Shown: positions 1 through 10,285 of the stretch, one piece after another
Position numbering within the stretch: position 1 is the first letter of the stretch
Layout: each line of letters starts with the position of its first letter
NCBI RefSeq assembly: GCF_003013715.1
Contig: NC_072816.1
Location: 62,001 to 126,000 of the forward strand
Direction: 5' to 3'
Source: Candidozyma auris
Taxonomy: Eukaryota; Ascomycota; Pichiomycetes; Serinales; Metschnikowiaceae
DNA length: 64,000 nt
Translations under genes and position numbers: made by a program
Notes under the pieces: model-generated
What the model saw: the letters and a program-made list of their open reading frames with translations, nothing else
Told to the model about the DNA's origin: nothing
Databases searched by the model: none

Positions 1-118
1 TAAGCATACGAATCTCATCGCCAAGCACCGTCGAAGGCACAGCGAATTCACCATCCTTTGGCGTGAGTATGAAAGATTCACCAGAGCCATAAATTGGATG
101 AATTCGACCTGACTGAGA
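1..118 (-). CDS. possible exon of a gene running off the left edge
   Basis: On the minus strand one frame stays open from about position 118 to position 1. It reads like ordinary protein (GRIHPIYGSGESF, then LTPKDGEFAVPST). An in-frame TAG lies at 119-121 and there is no nearby in-frame ATG. If this is coding it must be a downstream exon, with a 3' splice AG around 113-120. I see no clear TACTAAC branch site just upstream. About 39 open codons can occur by chance, so this is weak. The product is not recognised. Confidence 0.3.
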
Positions 119-121
119 CTA

Positions 122-688
122 TTCATGTGAGTTGATGAGGTCAGCAGTCGTTGTGATTATTACATCAATTGCTATGCTGTTACACTGTGTACAAACTAAT
201 ATCATCACCTCAAAAGAAGCAAAGGTCCAGCATTGCCTATACTTATTGAAGGAAGTATTCAAGCGACTTTCATTCATCTCCGTACCTTCATTCTTACCAT
301 ACTCTATCCCAATTGTACTATGCACCCTCAGCCAGTGAAAGACACCGAACTGAAGGATCTGGCAAAAGTCTCTTTTTATTTGGAAGACTGGTGAGCTGGG
401 GAGCATCATGAACTGGTTGTATTGCAACAGTAACTTGAAGCTTTATATAAAATTTTCGATTAGAGAATGGGTTTGCTCTTTGAACCCAAAACGCACAAAT
501 CCCAGCATTTGAGAAACGCCCAAAATTGACCAAACCTTCATCTTAGGTAAGCTCTTCAAGGATATTGTTGAATTGATTCTTCAGCACCAGCACTTTCCCT
601 GCTTAACTCCTCTTCTCCCTAACGGTTGTAGCCCGGCTCTTGAGAATCCTACATAGATTAGTCTACCTTCACTTCACTACAACGTGCT
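122..688. other. intergenic, promoter side of UTR4
   Basis: No convincing gene. The open frames here overlap one another and read as low-complexity noise. The stretch is the 5' flank of UTR4 and, if the left-edge exon is real, possibly also that gene's intron or 5' end. Confidence 0.5.
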
Positions 689-1384
689 ATGCCAATCTCC
701 ATTCTCGACATTGAAGGCACTGTGTGTCCCATCAGCTTCGTCAAAGAGACTTTATTTCCCTATTTCCTCGATAAAGTACCGGAATACTTGAACACGGTCA
801 CTTTTCCTTTAGATCCATCCCACGGTGCCCTCGCAAAAACACTTCTGGGGTTTCCATCTGAACATACTCAAAGCAAGGACACTTTATTACGTCACCTCAG
901 GCAATTGGTCGAAAATGACGTCAAGGAGGTGAACTTGAAGGCCTTTCAAGGAACTGTTTGGAAGGAGGGTTACGAAAAGGGCGACATAATGGCTCCAGTG
1001 TACCAAGATGCTATAGATTTCATAAGGAGTCCAGAGAATAAGATCTACATATATTCATCGGGGTCAATTCCAGCCCAGATATTGCTCTTCCAACACGTAA
1101 ACGTTGAGGGAAAATCCACCGACTTGACCTCGTTCATTCTGGGTTACTTTGATATAAGCACTGCTGGGTACAAGCAGGAAAGAAAAACCTACGAAAAGAT
1201 AGTCAAGGAAATAAGCGCGCCGGCCAGCGAACTCACCTTCTACTCAGACGTGACTAAAGAAGTCGAAGCTGCTACAGAAGCTGGTCTTAAAGCGGTAATA
1301 GTTGTGCGTCCAGGGAACGCTCCACTTTCGGCTGGAGACAAAGACAAGTTCAAAGTGATTGAGAGCTTTTCAACTGTGAATTGA
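689..1384 (+). CDS. UTR4: enolase-phosphatase E1 (acireductone synthase)
   Basis: 231 aa, close to the usual size of yeast Utr4. This HAD-superfamily enzyme carries out the combined enolase and phosphatase step of methionine salvage, turning 2,3-diketo-5-methylthiopentyl-1-phosphate into acireductone. The N-terminus reads ILDIEGTVCPISFV, the HAD motif I variant of this family (DIEGT). IYIYSSGSIPAQ near residue 120 is motif II. FYSDVTKEVEAATEAGLKAV near residue 190 is motif III/IV with its acidic residue. The ATG at 689 opens directly into motif I. The gene is convergent with RAD23, 76 bp away. The frame is intact. Confidence 0.93.
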   Translation: MPISILDIEGTVCPISFVKETLFPYFLDKVPEYLNTVTFPLDPSHGALAKTLLGFPSEHTQSKDTLLRHLRQLVENDVKEVNLKAFQGTVWKEGYEKGDIMAPVYQDAIDFIRSPENKIYIYSSGSIPAQILLFQHVNVEGKSTDLTSFILGYFDISTAGYKQERKTYEKIVKEISAPASELTFYSDVTKEVEAATEAGLKAVIVVRPGNAPLSAGDKDKFKVIESFSTVN

Positions 1385-1460
1385 GCCAGGAATTCCACTC
1401 GTATTATGTGGGCATTAGTATACAGTAATCCTCCGTTGAGTTCTTGTTTGTACACCTTGT

Positions 1461-2594
1461 CTAAGTGTCACGGAACAAGATGTCAGCAGCAACCTCCTCG
1501 TTCTTATCACACGCCATGTAGACCTGAATTACCAAGTTACGCTCGAAGCCCAACTCGCACAATCTATTTATGGCGCTCTCATCTTGCTCAGTCAACGTAA
1601 TACGGACAGTGCCTTCTTCTTGTTCACCTTCACCGCCTTCACCTTCGATTTCAAATCCCAAGTCATCGTCGTCACCGCCAGTGCCCAAAAAGGTTCTCAT
1701 GAAGCCCTCAGGATCTTGTTCAACCATCTCTGCAATTTGTGGGTTGGATGCAGCGAGCTGGTCCAACATTGGCTGGATCAACTCAGGATTACTTTGAAGC
1801 GCCGCTCTGAGGGTAGCCAATTGGCTGCTGTGATCGTCAAGGTTAGGCTCTGCGTGGGCATCTTCGCCACGTTCGCCGGCAGCTGCAGCCTCAGCAGCCT
1901 CAAACATGTTCTCGTGAGGTTGTGCTTCCTCCCTCGAGGTGTCTTGCTCAGTTGGGGCAGCAGCGTCTGTAGAAGTCTCGGTGTTGGGGGCAGCAGCGGG
2001 CGCCTGAGGTTGCGCTGGACGAGCCAACGACTCTGGAATTCCCGTGAGCAAATACTCTACAGCTCTATGCGGGTTGTTGAACGCAGCACGCAACGCTTGT
2101 TCGATTTGAGGACGCTCGTAGCCCATCTCCAACATGTTCTGGATGGCCGCTTCTCTCAGAGCCAGAGCTAAAATCAGCAGCGCCAGTCGTCTCACCTTCA
2201 GCAGGAGCAGCTGAAGATGTATTAGCACCAGAAGCACCAGAAGCACCAGAAGCAGTAGCGGGTTTATCTTCACTCTTACTCTCTTTGGGTTTGTCACCAG
2301 CTGGTTGAGGCGTAGGCGTTTTCTTCTGCCCACCATAAATATGATAGAATCCCCTTCCTTGATTTTGAAATCCAGCAAAGGTTTATCGTCCTGAAGCACT
2401 TTACCCGAGTAAACGAACTTCAATTGCAGAGGATCGACATCCTTTGCAGTGGCGACCTTCTCCTTGGCCAGCGAAACCTGAAGAGTTAGTAATGGCAGAA
2501 CAAATCATTCTTTATATCAAGTGCATACCAAGTCGGAAGGCTCGACGTCAACCTGTACGGTTTGCTTCTTCAAGTCTCTGAAGGTGACTTGCAT
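1461..2594 (-). CDS. RAD23: UV excision repair / proteasome shuttle protein Rad23 (two exons; internal frame breaks)
   Basis: Exon 1 is 2529-2594 (22 codons from [10 protein letters not shown]) and exon 2 is 1461-2477. Together they encode a ubiquitin-like domain, UBA1 ([17 protein letters not shown]), the XPC-binding region and a C-terminal UBA2 ([16 protein letters not shown]). Rad23 carries ubiquitinated cargo to the proteasome and partners Rad4/XPC. Between the UBL and UBA1, the frame used on both sides reads as an implausible run of Leu and Val. Another frame gives the expected Pro/Ala/Ser/Thr-rich linker ([13 protein letters not shown], then [16 protein letters not shown]). Restoring it needs one missing base near 2328-2333 and two near 2148-2160, a net of one codon. 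The linker end (SGSER, then EAAIQNM) matches the family. Sequencing error is likelier than real decay. Confidence 0.9.
2478..2528 (-). other. RAD23 spliceosomal intron (51 nt)
   Basis: On the minus strand the intron starts GTATGC (from 2528), has a perfect TACTAAC branch site (2485-2491) and ends in CAG (2478-2480). Only 4 nt separate branch site and 3' splice site. Removing it joins SDL to VSLAKEKV in phase 0 and restores the ubiquitin-like fold. It is the only intron I could establish in the window. Confidence 0.9.
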
Positions 2595-4060
2595 CGTAAA
2601 TGGTGGGTTAGCTGGTTGAGGTGAGTGTTTGATATGGCGGCAGGGCTGGTGGAGTATGTGCACACCGTGGTGTCAGGAGGAAGACAAGCGCAGAACTAAA
2701 GGAGGAGGGAGGAGTCGAATTAAGAGGAAATCTTCATTTAAATTGCTGTTTATGAATTGGTATTGAGAGATTCGACTTCCAGGATTCTGGTATGCTACCT
2801 GGTGGTGTTGGTTTAGACGATGTACGCTTGGTAGACCATTCCGAGGACACTCGCTTAAGATGTATGAATTCAAGTTAAGCGAGTGTCAAAAAGAATGTAT
2901 ATACAAAAATATAAATATATAAATGTACCATTAGATTTAGGAACTGGCTGCTAGTGCTTCTTGCCTGTTGTTTCAATAAAAGGGAAAAAGTTGGAAAGCA
3001 ACCATTGCTCCGTTACATACCTCCACAGAGTGAAGATAGTTATCAGTGAAGACTATATGATTCCTAAATATAATTCCTTTTGGCAATGAATTCCCTTATA
3101 AAGCATCAAATTCTATGTCCTGATTCATAAATTGTTATAATCATCAGAAAAAAAAATCGTTTGATGCTGACAAGATAGGCTCATGCTAAAAGCTCCTATT
3201 GGTACAGAAAATGTGAGATTCATACGTCGAACATTAAAACGATAAAAACATCTCGATATATGGAAGTACTTACAGTTGGTTGACTTGACAAATTTCAAAT
3301 TCATCGAGTAAGCACAAATAGAAATCCTTGCCATGTTTAGAGATCAAAATTGTCTTCCTTGATGAAGTCTACTATAAGTGATACATACAAATTCAGACTG
3401 CCTAGGCCCCAATGCGTCAATGGAAGTCACTAGATAATTTTTCATGGTAACACGAAGAAAAGTCTGAGCATCGATCGTAAATCACTTTTGCTTTAGAGCT
3501 TGGAATCTAGGACTTCGAAATTTTGACATCTACGGGTTCTCAAAAAGGTCCGCAAAGCAGATTGATTTCTGAGAATGGTCGATTCTCGGTATTTTGCAGC
3601 CATTTCGCAGCCAAAATGTCGCTCGCAAGCACTTCATGCCCATCACACACCACTTTATATTGCTGAAATATGAATCTTAGGAATGAGTGCTCAGCCCTCT
3701 CTAGACGTTGAGTCTCGTTTTAATTTGATCATTTAACAGTCCCTCTCTAATTTGGAGGTCATTTAACAGTCCCTTTACGCGACAGTTCTCCTCTGTCCCC
3801 TACACACATGACACGATACTACCAACAAAATAAAAACTTACGCAAACAATGGGCCCCATCGTAATAGTTTGCTCTCGAGTCCAAGCGATCGAACCGACTT
3901 CAAGGCCTTGTATCAGCCAAAAACACCTTGGAGACGTCAGCCATCCATGGTGCCTGCACACAACTTGGGAACGTTGCAACACCTCGATGAGACCTGATGA
4001 AAAAAACAGTCACACAGCCCTTGTGACCGACAAAGTACCTGTACCCCATACTATCAACAA
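2595..4060. other. intergenic, divergent RAD23 / SPP41-like promoter region
   Basis: About 1.5 kb with no supportable gene. It contains an overlapping tandem pair of the recurrent motif at 3593-3604 and 3604-3615, offset by 11 bp and about 450 bp before the next start codon. It also has a short direct repeat (CATTTAACAGTCCCT) near 3730-3772. Confidence 0.6.
3593..3615 (+). promoter_or_regulatory. tandem pair of the recurrent GCAGCCA motif
   Basis: TTTGCAGCCATT at 3593-3604 overlaps TTCGCAGCCAAA at 3604-3615, an 11-bp offset of about one helical turn. The same pairing occurs at 37368-37390. No factor is identified. Confidence 0.5.
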
Positions 4061-7000
4061 ATGTCTGAGAACCAAAACACACTGTTACGAGAGCTGGATC
4101 ACCATTCACTAGATCCAGTCTCTGAACAGCCGGATCACGCCGAGAATGGTCCCGATGACCACGACAATTTAGCGTTGGAAAGTGCCATTGGCGATGCCTT
4201 CAAACAGTTTGGGTTCCTCGGCGAGGAACATGAGCACAAGGAGAGCGACAGGCCGGAAGGTAACATCGAAAAGGAATCGCGTCATGTAGACGAGTTGAAT
4301 CTAGAAGAGTCCGTCTCACAGGCGTTCGCATCGATTGGACTGAGCACGGATAACTACAGTAATCAAGAGAGGGTAGACTCACCAAGTAAGAGCCATGATG
4401 AGGAGACGAGCGAAAGTAAGGCAGACCATGAAGTCAAGCATGAGGACATGAATGAGGAGCTCAATTTAGAAGATGTCATTGGTGATGCTTTTAGAAGTAT
4501 AACTGGCAACGGTGCCTCAGAAGAGGGACACCGTGAAGTAAACGATGAGCAAGCCTCTCAGGAACAAAATCACTACATTGAGCAATTCAATTCTCAAGGT
4601 CAGAATCAATCTGAACTGCTACAGCAGGAACAGCATAGCTTCTCAAACCAGCCAAGTCGGGTGCCCCAACATCAGGAGGAAGTACATCAAAATAAAGAGA
4701 TTCCCGAGAATGCTCCCAAGCAGTCGCCAAATTTGGCGCGGGTTAATCAAGCTGCACATACAGAGCTGAGTCATCAGCAAAATGACAGCCAAGATGGCCA
4801 CCTAAAGAATGAAGAAGAAGCCACTGTTGGGGATGATGATGCGAATCTCGAAGAAGCCATTGGTGCTGCATTTCAGTCACTTGTTGATCAACAAGAAGGT
4901 AAGAAAGAGTCTCAACAACAGCCTTCGCCAAGTGATATTGGATCAAGCAACCCAAAAGCTGCTCCCATCCCCAATCGTCGAGAATCTGTAAGTCGTTTGG
5001 AAGACAACATCGATCTTGCTGGTCTAGTATCGAATGTTGTCCAACAAATTGCCGGTGAAAATGAGGCTGTTAACGTCGAAAGTGCCATTCCTAAAGACGT
5101 TCTACAGGAGTTGGCCGCCGAAATTACGCACCAAGTTCACGTCAGCGACGAGAGCCATCCAAAAGTGGAAATCCCACTGCTTGACGAGAGTGTTTTGATG
5201 CATTTTCAGAAGGAGGCCAACAAGGAGGAAGACAAGCAACAAGGCAACCCAATTTCTAGCGCTCTTGCAAGTGCTGTCAGAACTGCAATAAAGAAGGTTC
5301 CTCAGGGTAATGTTACCGAAAAGCAGCACGCAAAAGAAGGAGATCACGATTTGGAGAACTTGCAAATGAATGAAATTTTTCAAAACGCTTTTGATATGGC
5401 CATGCTGAAACCTCAGGAGCTTTTGACGTCGTTCGAAGGTGAACCTGAACTTTCACTTCCGGACGAAGTGAAACGAGCTGCAGCATCCGCCAAAAGTCAA
5501 ACAGTTTCAAATGCTGCCAAAATAGCTGCTCTCTCTGTCAAGGATGCTCTCGACAAGAAATCTAGCGAAGCAAACCATCGTGGAGCAGAACAGGAAAGGA
5601 AAAAGTCTCTTTCAATCGCCGAGACTTTGGCATATCATAGGTCCGCCATGAATGCAAAGAAGCCACCAGTCGAGAAACCACCTACACAGCAAAACAAGCT
5701 CACAAGTCTGACACTGAATCCTCAACTTTCCAATATACTCTCCTCGCTATCACAGCACATCCAGTCAGGCAGTCAGTCACAAAACCTCATGCTGCTCATT
5801 CGTCTGATGACAAATGCTTTGATGCACAACAAGGGCACCCACCTAACAAGCTCTTTTGTGCAAGAAACTTTAACCTCTCTTCGTGAAGCTCCTGATGCAC
5901 ATAAGTTCTTTATTGATAACCTAACATTTGCCAAGGAATTTTTAGCGAGCAGTGAATTTGGTGATTTCGATAAGGCATCACTTATAATAGACACCGTTTT
6001 GGAAACCCTTTTGTCCAAAGAGAATCGACCACCTGTTGACAGTTCAGTGGAGGTACCAAAATCGGAAGCGAGTGACATGATGGACCTTTACAACAGTGTT
6101 TTGAACACACTTACTTCATTTGGCACTTTGAGGGGAAGAAATGGAATCCTCGGTGTGAAACCAGATACAGAGTCAGAGGAGTACAAAGAACGGGTCCGGC
6201 TCGATAATAGAGAACGCAAGAAGAAATGGAGGGAGGGTAACGCTGAGCGTAACAAGGACAATGACCTTCGCTCACGTGTGATCAAAAGAGCCAATGTTAT
6301 GTTTGGAGAGCAAAATACGGAAGAAAAGAAGGCTTGGATTGAGGAAGAGTTTCACAACAGGCGTATGAAGAGAATTGCGAAGCAGAAGAAAGAGGAGGCA
6401 AAAATTTCGGGAAACAAGACCTTTAATGAGGAACTTATGGAAAAGTCATCTAAAACCCCAATTCATTGAACCATGACGAAGTCTTTATCAAGCGCTTGAC
6501 GAATGCGTTCAACTTAGTCACCGAGCTCGGATCCCGGGAGGAGCCTAAAGCAATTATGAATGCAACGTCTGCAGTTATAGCACTGGTGACAGGTTCCTAC
6601 GCAGTTATGGCCGGAAGGACCGAGAAAAAGGTGGTCACAACAGCTATGACTCAAGTCTTGAATACTATCCTCGATTCAACAGTCAAAACTGGCGATTACT
6701 CGAGATTATCATTTTTGCTCAAGAGCGAGGAGTCCGCTCCTTCTGCTCCAACATATGATACGAAGGAATTGATGAATCGCATATCTGAATTGACAGGAAG
6801 CTCAAGTTCATTGAAAGGTGCTTCAGCCTTTGAAGTTCTCAAAAACTCTCAAAAACGACTTGGCTTTGAAATTGCCGGCAATGATAACAAGAGGAACAAA
6901 GTGGAAGATTCCAATCGCGGCATTTTAGAAACCGACAAGAATAGCATCAATCGCATTCAGTCTGAGATCGATCAACTCAGAAACTCAATTTCCACATCAG

Positions 7001-7266
7001 CTTCTGGAGGATTCTTGACTCTGGGGTTGAAAATGCCTCTGTATAAAGTCACAACCTCGAGCGTGAAGGAAGAATCACCTCGGCCTTTACCAAAAGGGCC
7101 ACTGCCTTTCATCTCAAACAAATTAGATTCCTTGGGAGAAGTTTCATTACGTTCTGGTTTGAAAAAACCTGGAAGCTTTCAGAAGCCAGCTGTATCCAAG
7201 CAACAGAGGCGAGGAAACAATCTCGGGTTTCCTCCTCTCTACTCAGCCTCATTTGAGCTGAAATAA
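4061..7266 (+). CDS. SPP41-like DUF3020 protein, one frame break
   Basis: Two adjoining open frames, 4061-6469 and about 6454-7266, form one protein of about 1,068 aa. It is acidic and Gln/Glu-rich. Short helical motifs of the type NLEEAIGDAFxSI recur near residues 35, 79, 133, 260 and 433. Around 707-750 lies a basic block (NRERKKKWREGNAERNKDND) matching the fungal DUF3020 domain. Past it, a helical region (FNLVTELGSREEPKAIMNAT) continues in the other frame. The break lies in AAAACCCC at 6452-6459, and one missing base restores reading. S. cerevisiae Spp41 is described as a negative regulator of PRP3/PRP4 expression. My assignment rests on the repeats and the basic domain and is moderate. 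Convergent with FRA1 (59 bp). Confidence 0.65.
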
Positions 7267-7325
7267 TGATATTCAGTTTTAAATCTGTATTACTACTTTC
7301 ATAGATTAACGACAAGAATAATGAC

Positions 7326-9425
7326 TCAAGCAATAGGGGTAGTTTCTTTGAGAAGCCATGCGTAGGCACGATACTCGCCGATCTTCAAGAGCATATTGCC
7401 AAAGTCATCGACTATAGATTGGTGATAACTGTTGATCCAACGCTTCTCAACGGAGCTTAGGTACTGGGGGTCGATGAGATTGAGACCAAGAGGAACTTTA
7501 GTCAAGTAGTTGAAGGCTAAGAACTCTTCGCCCTGGCGTGACTTGCCGACCTTGGACTTGATAATCTCGAGCTCACTTTCCACTCTGAACCCAAACTGAC
7601 CATCCACATAAAAGCCAGGTTCGTTTGTAAGAATTCCTCCTTCTTTGAAATAGACAGCATTGCCAGAGCCACCGGCAGTAGTCAGGATGTACAATGGACC
7701 CTCGTGAACGTTTCCGAACGCACCCACACCATGACCGGTCCCGTGATTGAAGTCAAGGCCCTCGTTCCATAATGCTTGCCTGGAATATGCATCTAGGATG
7801 GTGCCTGAGGCTGGACTTTCAGCAGGAAATTTAGCCATAGCCACGGCAATATGACCCTTGAGTACAAGAGTGAAATATTTCATCATCTCATGAGTGAGAC
7901 CATCAGGCCCAAATTTGAATGTTCTTGTGATATCAGTAGTGCCTTCAAGATAATGCCCACCCGAGTCGATGAGGTAAGGAAGTTTGGGGTCGATGATTGC
8001 ATTATTATCTTTTGTTGGCTCGTAGTGAATTATAGCAGCGTTAGGTCCCGTGGATGAAATTGTCTCGTAAGACAAGCCCTTGAAACTTGGAAATCTTGCT
8101 CGAATGCTGTATATTTTCTGTGCTGCTTCGTATTCGTTGATTTTATTCTTCTTGTGGATCAACTCATTTTCTAACCAAGCGAAGAAAATGATGAACACCA
8201 AAGAATCCTTCGCTTGCGCCACTTTTGCATTCAAAAGCTCAGTTTTATTCTTGACCAACTTGAGCACAGCGACGACTGAATTATAGATTAGAGTTTGCCT
8301 GGAGACAGACAGCGGTAACGATGTGAGAAGAGCGTAGTTGCAGGCGGATTTTGAGGGAAGGATCACTCTAACCGAGTGATCATGAACTGTTGCCTTAATT
8401 GTAGATAGATCCGAATAAAAGCTCTCGTACGACTTAATGGATAAGGATTCAATCGACAAAAGATAAGGCTTGACAGAGGCAATGATATCATTGTCAGCGT
8501 AAAGCCATACTTTGTCTAGGGAGACAACAGCATATGCAAAGAAGAATGGCGAAAATGGAATAGAGTGGTCAGCCCGCAAGTTGAACAACCACCCAACATC
8601 GTCCAAGGCCGTGATGACGAGGTGGGTGGCGCCCTTCTGACGAATGATGTTTCTGACTCTTGCGATCTTATCATTGGTTGATTCGCCAGAATACTGAGCT
8701 GTGTAGACGTAGGCCTTGTCTCGAGTTCTAGAAGGCTTTTCATTTCCCCATACTTCATCCACTAAATTGTACTCAATAAAAGGCTTGAAAACGACTCCTC
8801 TGTATCTCAGAGTGCTGCTGAAGTACTGCCCAACAGAGAGACTCAACAACTTGGGATCCACAGAAATTATATTAGAAAATTTGCTGGAAGCGGCCCTTTT
8901 GAGTGCAAACTCTTGCCAACTGGGGTACCCTACCTGTCCCTGTTTCAACAATTGCCAATACTTCAAATCAAGCTCTTTTTCCGCTTGCAAGAAGTAACGA
9001 CCATCTGTAGACAACGCAGCCTCTCCAGACAAGGTCTCCGCGTCGTCAAGAGTCACTACAGCGATACCAGCGCTGCCCTTGAACCCCGTAAGAAACTCTC
9101 TTCTTTTATCAGCCACGGCAGTGAATTCAGACTGGTGCTCATCCTCAGAAGGCACGATATAAACGGCAATATTATGTCTTTTCATGAGCTTACGCAACTC
9201 TTTGAGTTTTTCGCCAGCCCCTAGCTTACTCTGAACGGTTCCAGCCAGTGGGAGTTCAGGGAGTGGGTCAGAATCCAGAGGACTCAGAGAATGGAGCATG
9301 GCCTCCAAATCGTCAGGGGGATTCTCTGGCATTGGAGGCGCTCTGGGAAGGCAGCTTGTGATCCAGCCCTTGAGTGACCAAGTGGACAGATCCTCGGGTT
9401 TCTGAAGAAGAGGTTGCTTTTCCAT
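7326..9425 (-). CDS. FRA1: Xaa-Pro aminopeptidase P-type, iron-regulon repressor component Fra1
   Basis: 699 aa from the first ATG at 9425; four open codons upstream lack an ATG. It belongs to the M24B 'pita-bread' metallopeptidases. Two creatinase-like N-terminal domains are followed by the catalytic domain. Metal ligands are visible in order: IDSGGHY (about 487), TTDITRTF, GTGHGVGAFGNVHEGP (about 563), LTNEPGFY (about 601) and FRVESELE (about 613). In yeast, Fra1 acts in the cytosol with Fra2 and Grx3/4 to relay mitochondrial Fe-S status and restrain Aft1/2. Aminopeptidase P activity is known for relatives. An E-box CACGTG lies 69 bp upstream. The frame is intact over 2.1 kb. Confidence 0.92.
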   Translation of the reverse strand: MEKQPLLQKPEDLSTWSLKGWITSCLPRAPPMPENPPDDLEAMLHSLSPLDSDPLPELPLAGTVQSKLGAGEKLKELRKLMKRHNIAVYIVPSEDEHQSEFTAVADKRREFLTGFKGSAGIAVVTLDDAETLSGEAALSTDGRYFLQAEKELDLKYWQLLKQGQVGYPSWQEFALKRAASSKFSNIISVDPKLLSLSVGQYFSSTLRYRGVVFKPFIEYNLVDEVWGNEKPSRTRDKAYVYTAQYSGESTNDKIARVRNIIRQKGATHLVITALDDVGWLFNLRADHSIPFSPFFFAYAVVSLDKVWLYADNDIIASVKPYLLSIESLSIKSYESFYSDLSTIKATVHDHSVRVILPSKSACNYALLTSLPLSVSRQTLIYNSVVAVLKLVKNKTELLNAKVAQAKDSLVFIIFFAWLENELIHKKNKINEYEAAQKIYSIRARFPSFKGLSYETISSTGPNAAIIHYEPTKDNNAIIDPKLPYLIDSGGHYLEGTTDITRTFKFGPDGLTHEMMKYFTLVLKGHIAVAMAKFPAESPASGTILDAYSRQALWNEGLDFNHGTGHGVGAFGNVHEGPLYILTTAGGSGNAVYFKEGGILTNEPGFYVDGQFGFRVESELEIIKSKVGKSRQGEEFLAFNYLTKVPLGLNLIDPQYLSSVEKRWINSYHQSIVDDFGNMLLKIGEYRAYAWLLKETTPIA

Positions 9426-9493
9426 AGTAGTTGGCAATCTCAGGTAGGGTACTTCAGCGAGCCACTATATATGGGCGATAACGGTGGGTACAG

Positions 9494-9499
9494 CACGTG
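9494..9499 (-). promoter_or_regulatory. E-box CACGTG upstream of FRA1
   Basis: CACGTG followed by A on the plus strand, 69 bp before the FRA1 start. Cbf1-type bHLH proteins bind this class of site in yeasts. Placement resembles other E-boxes in this window near 18685, 33687 and 47545. Confidence 0.45.
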
Positions 9500-10018
9500 A
9501 TGGTACGGCTCCAAAAGCTAGAATTGAAATAACGGTACAAAATGGTGCTCAATAATGAGATTCCCTAAGAATTCGTAAGAAACCCTGTAGATCTTGGTGT
9601 GAATGTACCTCTTTAAGGGATGGGTGGAATTTGGCAAAAGCCAGTGAGGCACGATTTCGCAGCCAAGTGACAGCAGAGGGATAAAACTCCGATGTTAAGA
9701 CGACGATCTACTTCACTCAAAGAGAAGCCTCCACAATTATGCGCATAATGCACCTGGAGACTTGAACCACCTTTCTAATGCCTTTCTGTTCAGACAGAGG
9801 CCTTGCTCATCGCTGGGTCAACCATGGTCAGTGGGTACAATAGACATACTTCGCAGCCATCATATATCTAGAAACTTTTTTCGAGACAAAGGCTTGCGAC
9901 AGCTCCCTGAGTTCAAGGATCTATTTCACCTCTCAACTATTTATAACCCTATGCTCAAACTACGTAGTCAGAATCTGGGTAGATACATATCTACATGACT
10001 GGGACTGGAAAAGCAGTT

Positions 10019-10030
10019 TTCGCAGCCATT
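10019..10030 (+). promoter_or_regulatory. recurrent motif TTCGCAGCCATT
   Basis: A full match to the window-wide consensus, 256 bp before the SMC1 ATG. Sister copies lie at 9656 and 9850. Function unknown. Confidence 0.45.
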
Positions 10031-10285
10031 AAATGACCACAGCACTCAGCACCATTTCTATGCACATTCGTCTCAATTTCCATGCAATGGTACGATTTGA
10101 CTCTTCCCTTCTCTGTTCCACTGAGTTTGTTATGAATTGATAAAAATTTCCTGCTGACTTGGAGAATCCATCATCTATACATTGCCTTGTTCAATGTGAC
10201 CTGCACACAGTCCTCCATCTACATCAACAACGCGTCTCGCCTCCACCAAAACAACTCATCAACCAAAACCTCCTGATCTCATATC

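Larger units (their letters stand above)
9426..10285. other. intergenic, divergent FRA1 / SMC1 promoter region
   Basis: No gene seen. Three forward copies of the recurrent motif lie at 9656-9667, 9850-9861 and 10019-10030, between 255 and 630 bp before the SMC1 start. This is the densest set in one promoter. Confidence 0.6.

Noticed and set aside
2165..2330. Leu/Val-rich segment in RAD23 resembling a membrane helix
   Set aside because: It is an out-of-frame reading of the Pro/Ala/Ser linker; the adjacent frame gives normal Rad23 sequence.
3860..3990. GGTTCGATCGC on the minus strand as part of a tRNA
   Set aside because: Flanking bases do not form a T-stem or acceptor stem.
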